Source of the DNA: JAJRRA01 sp048636595
GTDB taxonomy: Bacteria > Pseudomonadota > Gammaproteobacteria > Xanthomonadales > SZUA-36
Reading direction: 5' to 3'
NCBI GenBank assembly: GCA_048636595.1
Contig: JAIVWI010000046.1
Span: forward strand, 1-17,263
DNA: 17,263 nt
Position numbers and translations under genes: made by a program
Notes under the pieces: model-generated
The model's database searches: none
The model's input: only the letters and a program-made list of their open reading frames with translations
What the model was told of the DNA's origin: nothing
In this document: positions 7,056-14,740 of the stretch, in pieces
Numbering within the stretch: the first letter of the stretch is position 1
Layout of the letters: the number at the start of each line of letters is the position of its first letter

Positions 7056-7805
7056 ATGGAATTGGGGCTTGACGGGCAGGTAGCGATCGTCACCGGCGCC
7101 AGCCGGGGTATCGGTGCGGGTATCGCAGATGCCCTGGCCGCAGCAGGCGCAAAGGTCGCTGGCACGGCCACCACGGAACAGGGTGCGGCGGCTATTGCTG
7201 ACCGCCTGGCGGGGATTGCGGACGGCTGTAGCGGAGAAGTGCTGGATGTCAACGACCCGGATGGAGCAGTTGGCCTGGTTTCCCGGGTTACGGCCACGCT
7301 GGGCGCGCCTGCCATCCTGGTCAACAACGCCGGGATCACGCGTGATCAGCTCCTGATGAGAATGAAAGAAGAGGACTGGGATGCGGTTATTGAAACCAAC
7401 CTGCGCTCTGTTTTCCGCCTCAGCAAAGCCTGTTTGCGCGGCATGATGAAAGCCCGTTCCGGCCGGATCATCAGCATCGCTTCGGTTATCGGTTCCATCG
7501 GTAATGCCGGACAAACGAATTATGCCGCGGCCAAAGCGGGCATGATGGGGTTCAGCAAATCACTGGCCCGGGAAATCGGATCACGCGGTATCACGGTCAA
7601 CGTGGTGGCCCCCGGTTTCATTGACACCGATATGACCAGGGCGCTCGATGAGTCGCAAAAAGAGAGCCTGTTGAACGAAATTCCCCTGCAGCGGCTGGGC
7701 GAACCCGGGGACATTGCGGCCGCCGTTTTGTTTCTGGCATCCAGGCAGGGAAGTTATATTACCGGGCAGACTTTGCACGTCAATGGCGGCATGTACATGG
7801 CATAG
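7056..7805 (+). CDS. fabG: 3-oxoacyl-ACP reductase
   Basis: FabG is the NADPH-dependent reductase that turns 3-oxoacyl-ACP into 3-hydroxyacyl-ACP in every elongation cycle. The 249-residue short-chain dehydrogenase has the nucleotide motif TGASRGIG (about 13-20), NNAG (90-93), the catalytic Ser143, Tyr156 and Lys160 (YAAAK), and the C-terminal GQTLHVNGGMYM typical of FabG. I chose the ATG at 7056 because GGAG at 7046-7049 gives a well-placed ribosome binding site; the in-frame ATG at 7044 overlaps that site and would add only four residues. It follows fabH closely and precedes acpP, the usual order apart from the absent fabD. Confidence 0.97.
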   Translation: MELGLDGQVAIVTGASRGIGAGIADALAAAGAKVAGTATTEQGAAAIADRLAGIADGCSGEVLDVNDPDGAVGLVSRVTATLGAPAILVNNAGITRDQLLMRMKEEDWDAVIETNLRSVFRLSKACLRGMMKARSGRIISIASVIGSIGNAGQTNYAAAKAGMMGFSKSLAREIGSRGITVNVVAPGFIDTDMTRALDESQKESLLNEIPLQRLGEPGDIAAAVLFLASRQGSYITGQTLHVNGGMYMA

Positions 7806-7964
7806 TATTGGGTATGGTGTGTAACGCATTTGAATATTATATTATTTAATGTTTTTTTAACGTGATGGAGTAACATACTCTCGCGAATGGCAAAAAACTG
7901 GTATCGGAGCCGCAGATTAATTAAAATTGCGGTCCTGCAACCCCGATAAAGGAATTTACATAAA
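7806..7964 (+). promoter_or_regulatory. AT-rich leader upstream of acpP
   Basis: This 159-nt gap has no coding potential I can see. Bases 7828-7860 are almost entirely A/T, ending in a run of seven T, in sharp contrast to the neighbouring genes. TAAAAT at 7922-7927 is a possible -10 (five of six matches) with only a weak -35 (CTGGTA, 7898-7903). AAAGGA just upstream of the acpP ATG is the ribosome binding site. A dedicated acpP promoter here would fit the very high demand for acyl carrier protein; the exact promoter is not resolved. Confidence 0.4.
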
Positions 7965-8198
7965 ATGAGCAGTATTGAAGAACGCGTCAAAAAAATCGTA
8001 ATTGAACAACTCGGAGTCAAAGAAGACGAAGTCACAATGGGCGCGTCTTTTGTCGATGATCTTGGCGCAGACTCCCTGGACACCGTTGAACTCGTGATGG
8101 CGCTCGAAGAGGAATTCGAGTGTGAAATTCCTGACGAAGATGCAGAGAAAATCACCAGTGTTCAGCAGGCCATTGATTACGTATCAGCAAACGTCTGA
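7965..8198 (+). CDS. acpP: Acyl carrier protein
   Basis: ACP carries the growing acyl chain on a 4'-phosphopantetheine arm and is the substrate or donor for FabH, FabG, FabF and PlsX encoded around it. The 77-residue protein is highly acidic, begins MSSIEERVKKIV and has the carrier motif GADSLDTVELVMALE with the modified Ser37. Helix III residues around EIPDEDAEKI are also typical. Length is normal for this family. It lies between fabG and fabF, as in most proteobacteria, with an AT-rich leader before it and a terminator-like hairpin after it, so a separate abundant short mRNA is likely. Confidence 0.99.
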   Translation: MSSIEERVKKIVIEQLGVKEDEVTMGASFVDDLGADSLDTVELVMALEEEFECEIPDEDAEKITSVQQAIDYVSANV

Positions 8199-8222
8199 CG
8201 ATTTCCATTCCGTATGGTTCAG

Positions 8223-8256
8223 GGCGGCCGGCCTTTCGTCGGCCGTTGTTTGTTTC
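8223..8256 (+). terminator. Intrinsic terminator-like hairpin after acpP
   Basis: CGGCCG at 8225-8230 pairs with CGGCCG at 8240-8245, extendable inward by G-T and C-G pairs to about 8 bp with a 5-nt loop. It is followed by TTGTTTGTTT (8246-8255), a T-rich tail. Its position 25 nt after the acpP stop suggests it ends many acpP transcripts while allowing some read-through into fabF. Confidence 0.6.
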
Positions 8257-8292
8257 ATACTCTGAATTTGTGAGTTCCGTGAGGTATTTATC

Positions 8293-9543
8293 GTGTCGCA
8301 GCGTCGTATCGTTGTAACAGGCCTGGGCCTATTGTCGCCGGTCGGCAATACCGTAGTGGAATCCTGGGACGCTATTTGTAATGGCCGTAGTGGCATTGAC
8401 CTGATCACGGAATTTGACACCTCACAGCTGGCCACCAGGATCGCAGGGGAAATCAGGAACTTCGATCCGACGGATTTCATGCCCGGCAAGGATGCGCGTC
8501 GCTCCGACAAATTCATCCATTACGGTATGGTTGCTTCCCAGGAAGCCATGTCCGGGGCCGGCCTTCTCGATGATGACAACGGAATCGATCCCGAGCGGGT
8601 TGGATTCGCGGTCGGGGCCGGCATTGGCGGGATTTCAACCATTGAAAGCACGATGCTGACTTACCGGGACCGGGGGGCGCGCCGGGTCTCACCGTTTTAC
8701 ATCCCCGGTTCAATCGTCAACATGGTGAGTGGATTCCTGTCCATCCGCTATGGCTACAAGGGTCCGAACATCGCGGTGGTCAGTGCCTGTTCGACAGCAA
8801 CGCACAACATCGGACTGGCAGCGCGCATGATCAAATACGGTGATGCTGACGTGATGGTGGCAGGTGGCGCGGAATACGCCACGACGCCAACGGCCATGGC
8901 AGGCTTTGTTACAGCCAAGGCCATGTCGACCCGCAATGACGATCCCGCGGCAGCCAGCCGCCCCTGGGACAGCGAGCGGGATGGATTTGTCCTTGCCAAT
9001 GGAGCCGGCGTTGTAGTGGTCGAAGAACTCGAGCACGCAAGGCAGCGCGGCGCCACGATCTATGGCGAGGTCGCCGGGTTCGGCATGAGCGGCGATGCCC
9101 ATCACATGACGGCCCCACCGGAAGATGGTGAAGGTGCGAGCCGCTGCATGACTATCGCCATGCGCGATGCCGGCATTAATCCGGATGAGGTTGATTACAT
9201 CAACGCCCACGGCACTTCGACACCCCTGGGGGACCGGGCGGAGTCGGATGCGATCAAAACGTCATTCGGTGAGCATGCCTGGCGCCTGGCAGTCAGTTCT
9301 ACAAAATCCATGACCGGTCACCTGTTGGGTGCTGCCGGTGGCGCCGAGGCAATTTTCAGTCTGCTTGCCATGCGCGACGGCATTGCTCCGCCCACCATCA
9401 ATCTCGATCATCCGGGTGAAGGCTGCGATCTCGATTATGTGCCTAATACGGCCAGGGAGATGCCCATCAAGGTTGCGATGTCCAATTCTTTCGGCTTTGG
9501 CGGCACCAACGGCACACTGGTCTTCAAACAGTTCCAGAATTGA
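8293..9543 (+). CDS. fabF: 3-oxoacyl-ACP synthase II (KAS II)
   Basis: FabF is the elongating condensing enzyme that adds two carbons from malonyl-ACP to acyl-ACP, and in gammaproteobacteria it helps make long unsaturated chains. The 416-residue protein has the Cys-His-His set: Cys166 in VVSACSTAT, His306 in NAHGTSTPLGD and His343 in MTGHLLGAAG, plus Lys338 and the C-terminal NSFGFGGTN. The start is GTG at 8293, supported by GTGAGG (8279-8284) 8 nt upstream and by the family-typical beginning MSQRRIVVTGLG. It follows the acpP terminator and precedes pabB by 17 nt, so it probably begins the transcription unit that continues into the folate genes. Confidence 0.97.
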   Translation: MSQRRIVVTGLGLLSPVGNTVVESWDAICNGRSGIDLITEFDTSQLATRIAGEIRNFDPTDFMPGKDARRSDKFIHYGMVASQEAMSGAGLLDDDNGIDPERVGFAVGAGIGGISTIESTMLTYRDRGARRVSPFYIPGSIVNMVSGFLSIRYGYKGPNIAVVSACSTATHNIGLAARMIKYGDADVMVAGGAEYATTPTAMAGFVTAKAMSTRNDDPAAASRPWDSERDGFVLANGAGVVVVEELEHARQRGATIYGEVAGFGMSGDAHHMTAPPEDGEGASRCMTIAMRDAGINPDEVDYINAHGTSTPLGDRAESDAIKTSFGEHAWRLAVSSTKSMTGHLLGAAGGAEAIFSLLAMRDGIAPPTINLDHPGEGCDLDYVPNTAREMPIKVAMSNSFGFGGTNGTLVFKQFQN

Positions 9544-9560
9544 ACTAGCCCGCATTCAAG

Positions 9561-10967
9561 GTGACTGCAGATACCTTTTCCCAGTGGCTTGACCACGCAC
9601 CGGATCTTCCGGGTCTTTGTGGGGTATTTCCAAATCAGTTTCCCTATCTGCTGGAAAGCTCAGACAGGGGTGCGCCTGGTTCGCACAGCCTGTTGCTGTT
9701 CGCAGGAGACGAAGTACTCGTGCTTGATGCGGATGGCGGCGTGTCAGGTCCGGGTACGGGGGATTCATTTTTTGAGCGCCTGGAGTCCTGGTACCAGAGC
9801 GAGCGAACCGGGTTCAGGGAAACAGACATTCCTTTTGCGGGTGGCTGGTTTGTTTATCTCGGTTATGAAATGGCCGCAGAGATAGAGAGCACCCTTGATC
9901 TTCCTCCCAATCGAACCGGAATGCCCGGTGCAATCGCTCACCGCTGCCGCGGGGCGATTATCATTTTTCACGATGCGCAGGACCCTGCTCTCGACCGGAC
10001 GCTCGCTGTGGCTGAGTCAAATGCTGTACTCGCCCAAATCGTTGCATGCATTGACAGCGCGCCAATGCACGCCGGCAATACCGGGGTGGGAGAGCTGAGC
10101 AGTCTTGACGAAGAAGATCCGCAACGATACAAAGCTTCAGTGTCGAGAATCCACGATTACCTGTTGGCAGGTGATGTTTTCCAGGTCAATATTTCCCGTA
10201 CCTGGAGCGGCGCTTTTTGCAGCGATGCTGATCCGCTGGCCCTGTACCGATCGCTGCAGCAATTCAATCCGGCTCCTTTTGCCGGTTTGTTACGATGGCG
10301 GGACAGCGTGATACTGAGTTCATCGCCCGAACGGCTGGTGCAGATTCGGGATGGCAATATCCAGACCCGGCCGATTGCAGGCACAAGGCCCCGCGGAGCC
10401 AGTACCGGCCAGGACCAGGCCCTGTCAGATGAATTGATCGGCAATCTCAAGGAACGGGCGGAACACATCATGCTGATTGACCTGGAAAGAAACGACCTGG
10501 GCCGGGTGTGTAAATCCGGTACGGTGGAAGTCAATGAACTGATGGTGGTGGAATCCTTTGCCCATGTTCACCACATCGTCTCAAATGTGCGGGGTGAGTT
10601 GCTTGACGACGCCAGCCCGATCGACGCCATCAGGGCGGTTTTCCCGGGAGGAACGATCACCGGCTGTCCAAAAGTCCGGTGCATGGAAATCATTGCGGAA
10701 CTGGAAGGCGAGGGAAGGGGTTATTATACCGGTTCGATGGGATACCTTGGCCGCGATGGAAGCATGGATCTGAATATACTGATCAGGAGCATACTGGTTC
10801 AGGGCAGGCATTTTCAATTCCGCACAGGTGGCGGTATCGTGGCGGACTCCGTAGCAGATCACGAAGTGCGCGAGACCCGCGACAAGGCACGGGGCATGCT
10901 TTTGGCCGTCGAATCGCACGGCAAGCGGATCAATACCGGTGAAGGAGAGGAGAGAATACATGCTTGA
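9561..10967 (+). CDS. pabB: Aminodeoxychorismate synthase component I, PIAGT type
   Basis: PabB aminates chorismate, with ammonia from the PabA amidotransferase, to give 4-amino-4-deoxychorismate for p-aminobenzoate and folate. This 468-residue chorismate-binding enzyme shows PIAGTRPRG (271-279), HIMLIDLERND (302-312), FPGGTITGCPK (361-371) and GGGIVADS (423-430). The motif that is PIKGT in E. coli PabB, whose Lys binds the substrate covalently, is PIAGT here, as in anthranilate synthase and in a known PabB subclass (for example Stenotrophomonas). TrpE is therefore an alternative from sequence alone, but the overlap with pabC and the fabF-pabB-pabC context favour PabB. No pabA is in the window. 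The start is GTG at 9561, 17 nt after fabF, with a weak ribosome binding site. Confidence 0.88.
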   Translation: MTADTFSQWLDHAPDLPGLCGVFPNQFPYLLESSDRGAPGSHSLLLFAGDEVLVLDADGGVSGPGTGDSFFERLESWYQSERTGFRETDIPFAGGWFVYLGYEMAAEIESTLDLPPNRTGMPGAIAHRCRGAIIIFHDAQDPALDRTLAVAESNAVLAQIVACIDSAPMHAGNTGVGELSSLDEEDPQRYKASVSRIHDYLLAGDVFQVNISRTWSGAFCSDADPLALYRSLQQFNPAPFAGLLRWRDSVILSSSPERLVQIRDGNIQTRPIAGTRPRGASTGQDQALSDELIGNLKERAEHIMLIDLERNDLGRVCKSGTVEVNELMVVESFAHVHHIVSNVRGELLDDASPIDAIRAVFPGGTITGCPKVRCMEIIAELEGEGRGYYTGSMGYLGRDGSMDLNILIRSILVQGRHFQFRTGGGIVADSVADHEVRETRDKARGMLLAVESHGKRINTGEGEERIHA

Positions 10968-11787
10968 ATGCCTGGTGGATGGTGAAATTTCGGATCGGGT
11001 TCTGGCCGCTGACCGTGGGCTGCAATACGGAGATGGCCTGTTCGAAACCATGGCGATATTGCACGGACAGCCCCGTTTCTGGCAAGCGCACATGGATCGG
11101 CTCGCCGCCGGATGTGAACAGCTCGGTCTCCCGGTAACACCCCAGGCAATCCTGCTCCGGGAAGTGCAGACCGTGAGCGCGGGGCATCAAAACTGCGTGG
11201 TCAAGATCATCATTACCCGGGGGACTTCGGGCAGGGGTTATGCTCCGGGTTCTCCGGTTAAAACCAACCGCATTGTCTGTTCCTACGCATGGCCCGTGGA
11301 TCCGGGCAAGCTGGTTGAAACGGGCATCCGCACCCGGATTTGCTCACTGCGGCTTGGGCTGCAACCCGCCCTGGCAGGTCTGAAGCATCTGAACCGGCTG
11401 GAACAGGTCCTGGCAAGGGCGGAATGGAATGACAAGGCCATTCACGAGGGCATCCTGCTCGACCCCGAAGATCATGTCATCAGCGCAATTTCTTCCAATA
11501 TATTCCTGGTGTGCGGCGACAGCCTGCTGACACCACGCATGGATCGTTGCGGTGTGCGCGGCGTGATGAGAGCGAATATCCTCAAAGCGTTTAAATCACG
11601 TTGCCAACAGAGAAGGATCAAGCTCGATATGCTGCCGGAAGCCGATGAAGTGTTTGTATGCAATTCGGTACGCGGCATATTCCCGGTAACCCGTATAGAT
11701 CACTGGGAGTATTCGATCGGGCCGGTGACGCGGGAAGTCCAGCAATGGTTGGGGGAGAGATTTTCCCCGCCAATAGATCAGACCTGA
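10960..11787 (+). CDS. pabC: Aminodeoxychorismate lyase
   Basis: PabC is a fold-type IV PLP enzyme that removes pyruvate from 4-amino-4-deoxychorismate to give p-aminobenzoate. From the ATG at 10960 it is 275 residues. RGLQYGDGLFET (19-30) and GLKHLNRLEQV with the PLP lysine Lys142 are diagnostic; EADEVFVCNSVRGIFPV near residues 226-242 is the C-terminal family block. GGAGAGGAG lies just upstream of this ATG; an upstream in-frame GTG at 10939 would begin inside that site and is less likely. The start overlaps the end of pabB by 8 nt, so the two steps of p-aminobenzoate synthesis are probably translated together. A general branched-chain-type aminotransferase is the alternative, but the motifs and context point to PabC. 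Confidence 0.94.
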   Translation: MLECLVDGEISDRVLAADRGLQYGDGLFETMAILHGQPRFWQAHMDRLAAGCEQLGLPVTPQAILLREVQTVSAGHQNCVVKIIITRGTSGRGYAPGSPVKTNRIVCSYAWPVDPGKLVETGIRTRICSLRLGLQPALAGLKHLNRLEQVLARAEWNDKAIHEGILLDPEDHVISAISSNIFLVCGDSLLTPRMDRCGVRGVMRANILKAFKSRCQQRRIKLDMLPEADEVFVCNSVRGIFPVTRIDHWEYSIGPVTREVQQWLGERFSPPIDQT

Positions 11788-11796
11788 CTTTCATCA

Positions 11797-12810
11797 ATGA
11801 AGCGCTTCCTGGCAATCGCAGGCATATTGGTGCTCATGGCGGGCATTGCAGCCCTGTTTGCCGCTCAACAGTACCAGCGTTTCCTGGCGACTCCGCTCAG
11901 CTTGCCGGTGGGGGCTTATGTGCTTCAGGTCGAGCCTGGATCATCCGGCAGCACCATCATCAAGCACCTGGCCGGTGCCGGTTTTACCCGTGATTCCTGG
12001 CAGTGGAGATTATTGATGCGGCTCGAACCGCCCGCCATCAAGACCGGAGAATATCAGTTGAATCCCGGTATCGCACCGCGCGATTTATTGCAGTTGTTGT
12101 CCAGTGGCGACGTGGTCCAGTATCGTTTCACCCTGGTTGAAGGCTGGACCTTCACCCAATTTCTGCAAGCCCTGGCAAAAGATGAGGTGCTGAAGCAAAC
12201 CCTGGATCCGGATTTCAGTGATGCTGGCGATGAAGCCGGTATATCCCTGATTTCCAGCCTGGGCATTGATCACCCGGAAGGCTGGTTTTTTCCGGAAACC
12301 TACCAGTTCACACGGGGTGACTCCGATACCGATATCCTTGAGCGGGCGCACAAGGCGATGGAAAAGGAGTTGGCGGGTGCATGGAGAGTGAGGAATGATG
12401 ATCTGCCGCTCAATTCGCCTTACGAATTGCTTATCCTGGCTTCGATTATCGAAAAGGAAACCGGAAAAGAGGAAGAACGCGGACAGGTTGCCGGTGTTTT
12501 TATCCGCCGTCTGCAAAAAGGGATGAGACTACAGACGGATCCCACGGTAATCTATGGCATGGGCGATTCATTTGACGGCAATATCCGCCGCGACGACCTG
12601 AAGGCTGACACGCCTTACAACACCTACACTCGCTTCGGCCTGCCACCCACGCCTATCGCCATGCCGGGCAGGGCGTCACTTTTGGCAGCAGCCCGGCCTG
12701 ATGCCGGGGATACGTTTTATTTCGTTGCAGACGGAACCGGTGGACATACTTTTTCGGCCACACTGCAAGAGCACCAGCAGGCGGTAAACAAATTGATCAA
12801 AAAAAAATGA
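11797..12810 (+). CDS. mltG: Endolytic murein transglycosylase MltG
   Basis: MltG (YceG) cleaves nascent peptidoglycan strands in the inner membrane and is thought to set glycan chain ends. The 337-residue protein begins with a single membrane anchor (about residues 4-23, no lipobox seen), so the rest should face the periplasm. The YceG catalytic region contains LASIIEKETG with Glu219 as the presumed catalytic acid, LQTDPTVIYG at 245-254, YNTYTRFGLPPTPI at 274-287 and the C-terminal HTFSATLQEHQ. Length matches the family (E. coli 340). It follows pabC by 9 nt with no clear ribosome binding site, and its stop overlaps the tmk start (ATGA). The pabC-mltG-tmk-holB order is widely conserved in proteobacteria. 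Confidence 0.96.
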   Translation: MKRFLAIAGILVLMAGIAALFAAQQYQRFLATPLSLPVGAYVLQVEPGSSGSTIIKHLAGAGFTRDSWQWRLLMRLEPPAIKTGEYQLNPGIAPRDLLQLLSSGDVVQYRFTLVEGWTFTQFLQALAKDEVLKQTLDPDFSDAGDEAGISLISSLGIDHPEGWFFPETYQFTRGDSDTDILERAHKAMEKELAGAWRVRNDDLPLNSPYELLILASIIEKETGKEEERGQVAGVFIRRLQKGMRLQTDPTVIYGMGDSFDGNIRRDDLKADTPYNTYTRFGLPPTPIAMPGRASLLAAARPDAGDTFYFVADGTGGHTFSATLQEHQQAVNKLIKKK

Positions 12811-13433
12811 TGAAAGGAAAATTCATAACCATTGAAGGCGGGGAGGGCGCGGGTAAATCCTCGATGATGGATCGCCTCGCCGGCTGGCTGGAATCCCACG
12901 ATCACCGTGTGGTCAGGACGCGGGAACCCGGCGGCACCGTCCTGGCTGAAAAAATTCGCGCCATCCTGCTGGATGACCAGCATGGAGAATTGTCCGGCCA
13001 GTCAGAACTTCTGCTCGTGTTTGCCTCGCGCGCACAACACCTTGAAGAGCTGATCCGCCCGGCCCTGGCGCGTGGCGACACGGTGCTGTGTGACCGTTTC
13101 ACGGACGCAAGCTGGGCCTACCAGGGGGGCGGCAGGCAAATGCCCCTTGAGTGGATTGCAGCACTGGAACAGATGGTGCACGGCGATTTGCAGCCAGACC
13201 TCACCCTGTTGCTCGACTTACCCGTGGAACAGGGATTGGAACGTGCATCGCGCCGGGGAGAAGCTGACCGTTTCGAGCAGGAATCAACGAGGTTTTTCAA
13301 ACGGGTCAGGCAAGCGTACCTGGCACGCGCAAAATCCAGTGCGGATCGATTTGAAATTATTGACGCCTCCGGCGATATGGAACAGGTGTGGTTGCAGATC
13401 GAGTCCGTGCTGAAAAGGAGGCTGGGCCAGTGA
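12807..13433 (+). CDS. tmk: Thymidylate kinase
   Basis: Tmk phosphorylates dTMP to dTDP on the path to dTTP. The 208-residue protein has the P-loop GGEGAGKSS (11-19), the REPGG dTMP-binding motif near residue 39, CDRFTDASWAYQGGGRQ in the middle with the DRF motif, and the lid RRGEADRFEQE. The P-loop without a basic residue and an arginine-bearing lid correspond to the E. coli type. Translation can start at 12807 or at the next codon; the first overlaps the mltG stop in ATGA, implying coupling. The 3' end carries the AAGGAGG site for holB, whose start overlaps the tmk stop. Identity is clear. Confidence 0.97.
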   Translation: MMKGKFITIEGGEGAGKSSMMDRLAGWLESHDHRVVRTREPGGTVLAEKIRAILLDDQHGELSGQSELLLVFASRAQHLEELIRPALARGDTVLCDRFTDASWAYQGGGRQMPLEWIAALEQMVHGDLQPDLTLLLDLPVEQGLERASRRGEADRFEQESTRFFKRVRQAYLARAKSSADRFEIIDASGDMEQVWLQIESVLKRRLGQ

Positions 13434-14359
13434 CCATGGCATGGCTGAGCCCGGTGCGCGAGGAATTTCGTAAACGCCTGCAGGGTGATCGGCTGGCGCA
13501 CGCCTTCCTTTTATCCGGTCAGCCCGGCACCGGGAAGCAGGGCCTTGCGATGGAGATGGCAGCGGCGCTCCTGTGCCTGGAAAACAGCTTGCCGGCCTGC
13601 GGCAGTTGCCGGTCCTGCCAATTGCTGGTGTCTGGCGCGCACCCCGATTTTCGTATCCTGTCCTTTGAGCTGAATAAAAGTGGAAAATTGCGGACTGAAA
13701 TTGTTATTGATCAGGTTCGCCAGCTCATTTCGTTCCTGCAACTGACCACCACGATCAGCGAAAAAAAAGTAGCCCTGGTTCAACCAGCCGAGGCCATGAA
13801 CAGGAATGCCGCCAACGCCTTGCTGAAAACCCTGGAAGAGCCGCCCGGTGATGCTGTCATCATTCTGCTTTCCAATGATCCATCCCGGCTCGCCGTCACC
13901 ATCAGGAGCCGTTGTCAGAAGTTGCAGGTACGATCGCCCGATACGGACACGGCCCTGGCCTGGTTGTTGGAAGAGGGAGCTTACGGGGAGGTCGAAGCAA
14001 TATCCGCTTTGAAAGCAGCCGCGGGAAGCCCCTTCCGGGCGCGCGACTTATTGTCCACAGACGGGCCGGATCATTACCGCCTGGTGAGCGATACGCTTGA
14101 ATCAATGCTCGTGGGACGTTGTGCGCCCGCCAGTGCAATGTCAGCGCTGGGGGATGTTGAACCGGACCAGCTGTGGACCTGGCTCTCTTTGAGCGCCGCT
14201 GACAGGTTTCGGCGGAATATGGATAATCACAGGGTCGCCGTCAGCCTGTCGCAACTGCAGAATATGGCGGACAGGAATCGCACCCTGCTGCCCTCGCCGG
14301 TGCGCAAAGACTTACTTCTGCAGGATTGGCTGATACAATGGTCCCGGCTGGACGCCTAG
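13430..14359 (+). CDS. holB: DNA polymerase III subunit delta'
   Basis: HolB is the stator subunit of the clamp loader that places the beta clamp on DNA. From the GTG at 13430 it is 309 residues. The AAA+ domain includes a P-loop-like GQPGTGKQ (30-37), four zinc-binding cysteines (Cys49, Cys57, Cys60, Cys63), NALLKTLEEPP (129-139) and the SRC arginine-finger motif (160-162). The P-loop ends in Gln and the Walker B region (VQPAEAMN) lacks the acidic pair, which fits a delta' that does not hydrolyse ATP. GTG at 13430 is preferred: AAGGAGG (13415-13421) is 8 nt upstream and the GTGA overlaps the tmk stop. ATG at 13436 is the alternative, two residues shorter. Confidence 0.95.
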   Translation: MTMAWLSPVREEFRKRLQGDRLAHAFLLSGQPGTGKQGLAMEMAAALLCLENSLPACGSCRSCQLLVSGAHPDFRILSFELNKSGKLRTEIVIDQVRQLISFLQLTTTISEKKVALVQPAEAMNRNAANALLKTLEEPPGDAVIILLSNDPSRLAVTIRSRCQKLQVRSPDTDTALAWLLEEGAYGEVEAISALKAAAGSPFRARDLLSTDGPDHYRLVSDTLESMLVGRCAPASAMSALGDVEPDQLWTWLSLSAADRFRRNMDNHRVAVSLSQLQNMADRNRTLLPSPVRKDLLLQDWLIQWSRLDA

Positions 14360-14397
14360 CCCGGTCGTTGCACCGGTAACGTGGATAAGGAGAAATC

Positions 14398-14739
14398 ATG
14401 GCACAACAGGGAATTCTGTCGCTTTCCATCAGGGACAAAAACGCGCTGTACAAATCCTACATGCCGTTTGTCACGGGTGGGGGCCTGTTCGTGCCCAGCA
14501 CCAAACATTTTCGCCTCGGCGATGAAGTGTTCCTGCTGCTGACCGTCATGGAATTTGAAGAACGCCTGCCCATTCCTGGCAAAATCATCTGGATTACGCC
14601 CCAGGGTGCGGCCGGCAACCGGAAAGCGGGAATCGGCGTCCAGTTTGCCGATACCCAGGACGGCGCACACGCCCGCACCGTCATCGAGTCCCACCTCGCC
14701 ACCATGCTCAAGAGCAACAAAAGCACGCACACTATGTGA
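14398..14739 (+). CDS. pilZ: Type IV pilus assembly protein PilZ
   Basis: This 113-residue single-domain PilZ protein is of the kind needed for type IV pilus biogenesis and encoded next to holB in Pseudomonas and Xanthomonas. The body YMPFVTGGGLFVPSTKHFRLGDEV and KIIWITPQGAAGN, followed by GIGVQF, match that family. It lacks the RxxxR and D/NxSxxG motifs of c-di-GMP-binding PilZ domains, so it should not bind c-di-GMP; in known systems it works with the pilus ATPase regulator machinery and an EAL-GGDEF protein. AAGGAG (14387-14392) lies 5 nt before the ATG. A small hairpin (14361-14376, CCGGT/ACCGG) separates it from holB. The tatD gene that often follows pilZ is not here; a convergent gene ends 1 nt away. 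Confidence 0.93.
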   Translation: MAQQGILSLSIRDKNALYKSYMPFVTGGGLFVPSTKHFRLGDEVFLLLTVMEFEERLPIPGKIIWITPQGAAGNRKAGIGVQFADTQDGAHARTVIESHLATMLKSNKSTHTM

Positions 14740-14740
14740 T

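Noticed and set aside
6389..7339. A 316-codon minus-strand open frame spanning fabH and fabG.
   Set aside because: Its residues resemble no family, and both genes on the plus strand are intact with all catalytic residues.
7894..7917. AACTGGT upstream of acpP resembling a half of a FadR site.
   Set aside because: The second half (ACCAGTT-like) is missing at the expected spacing, so it is not a credible operator.
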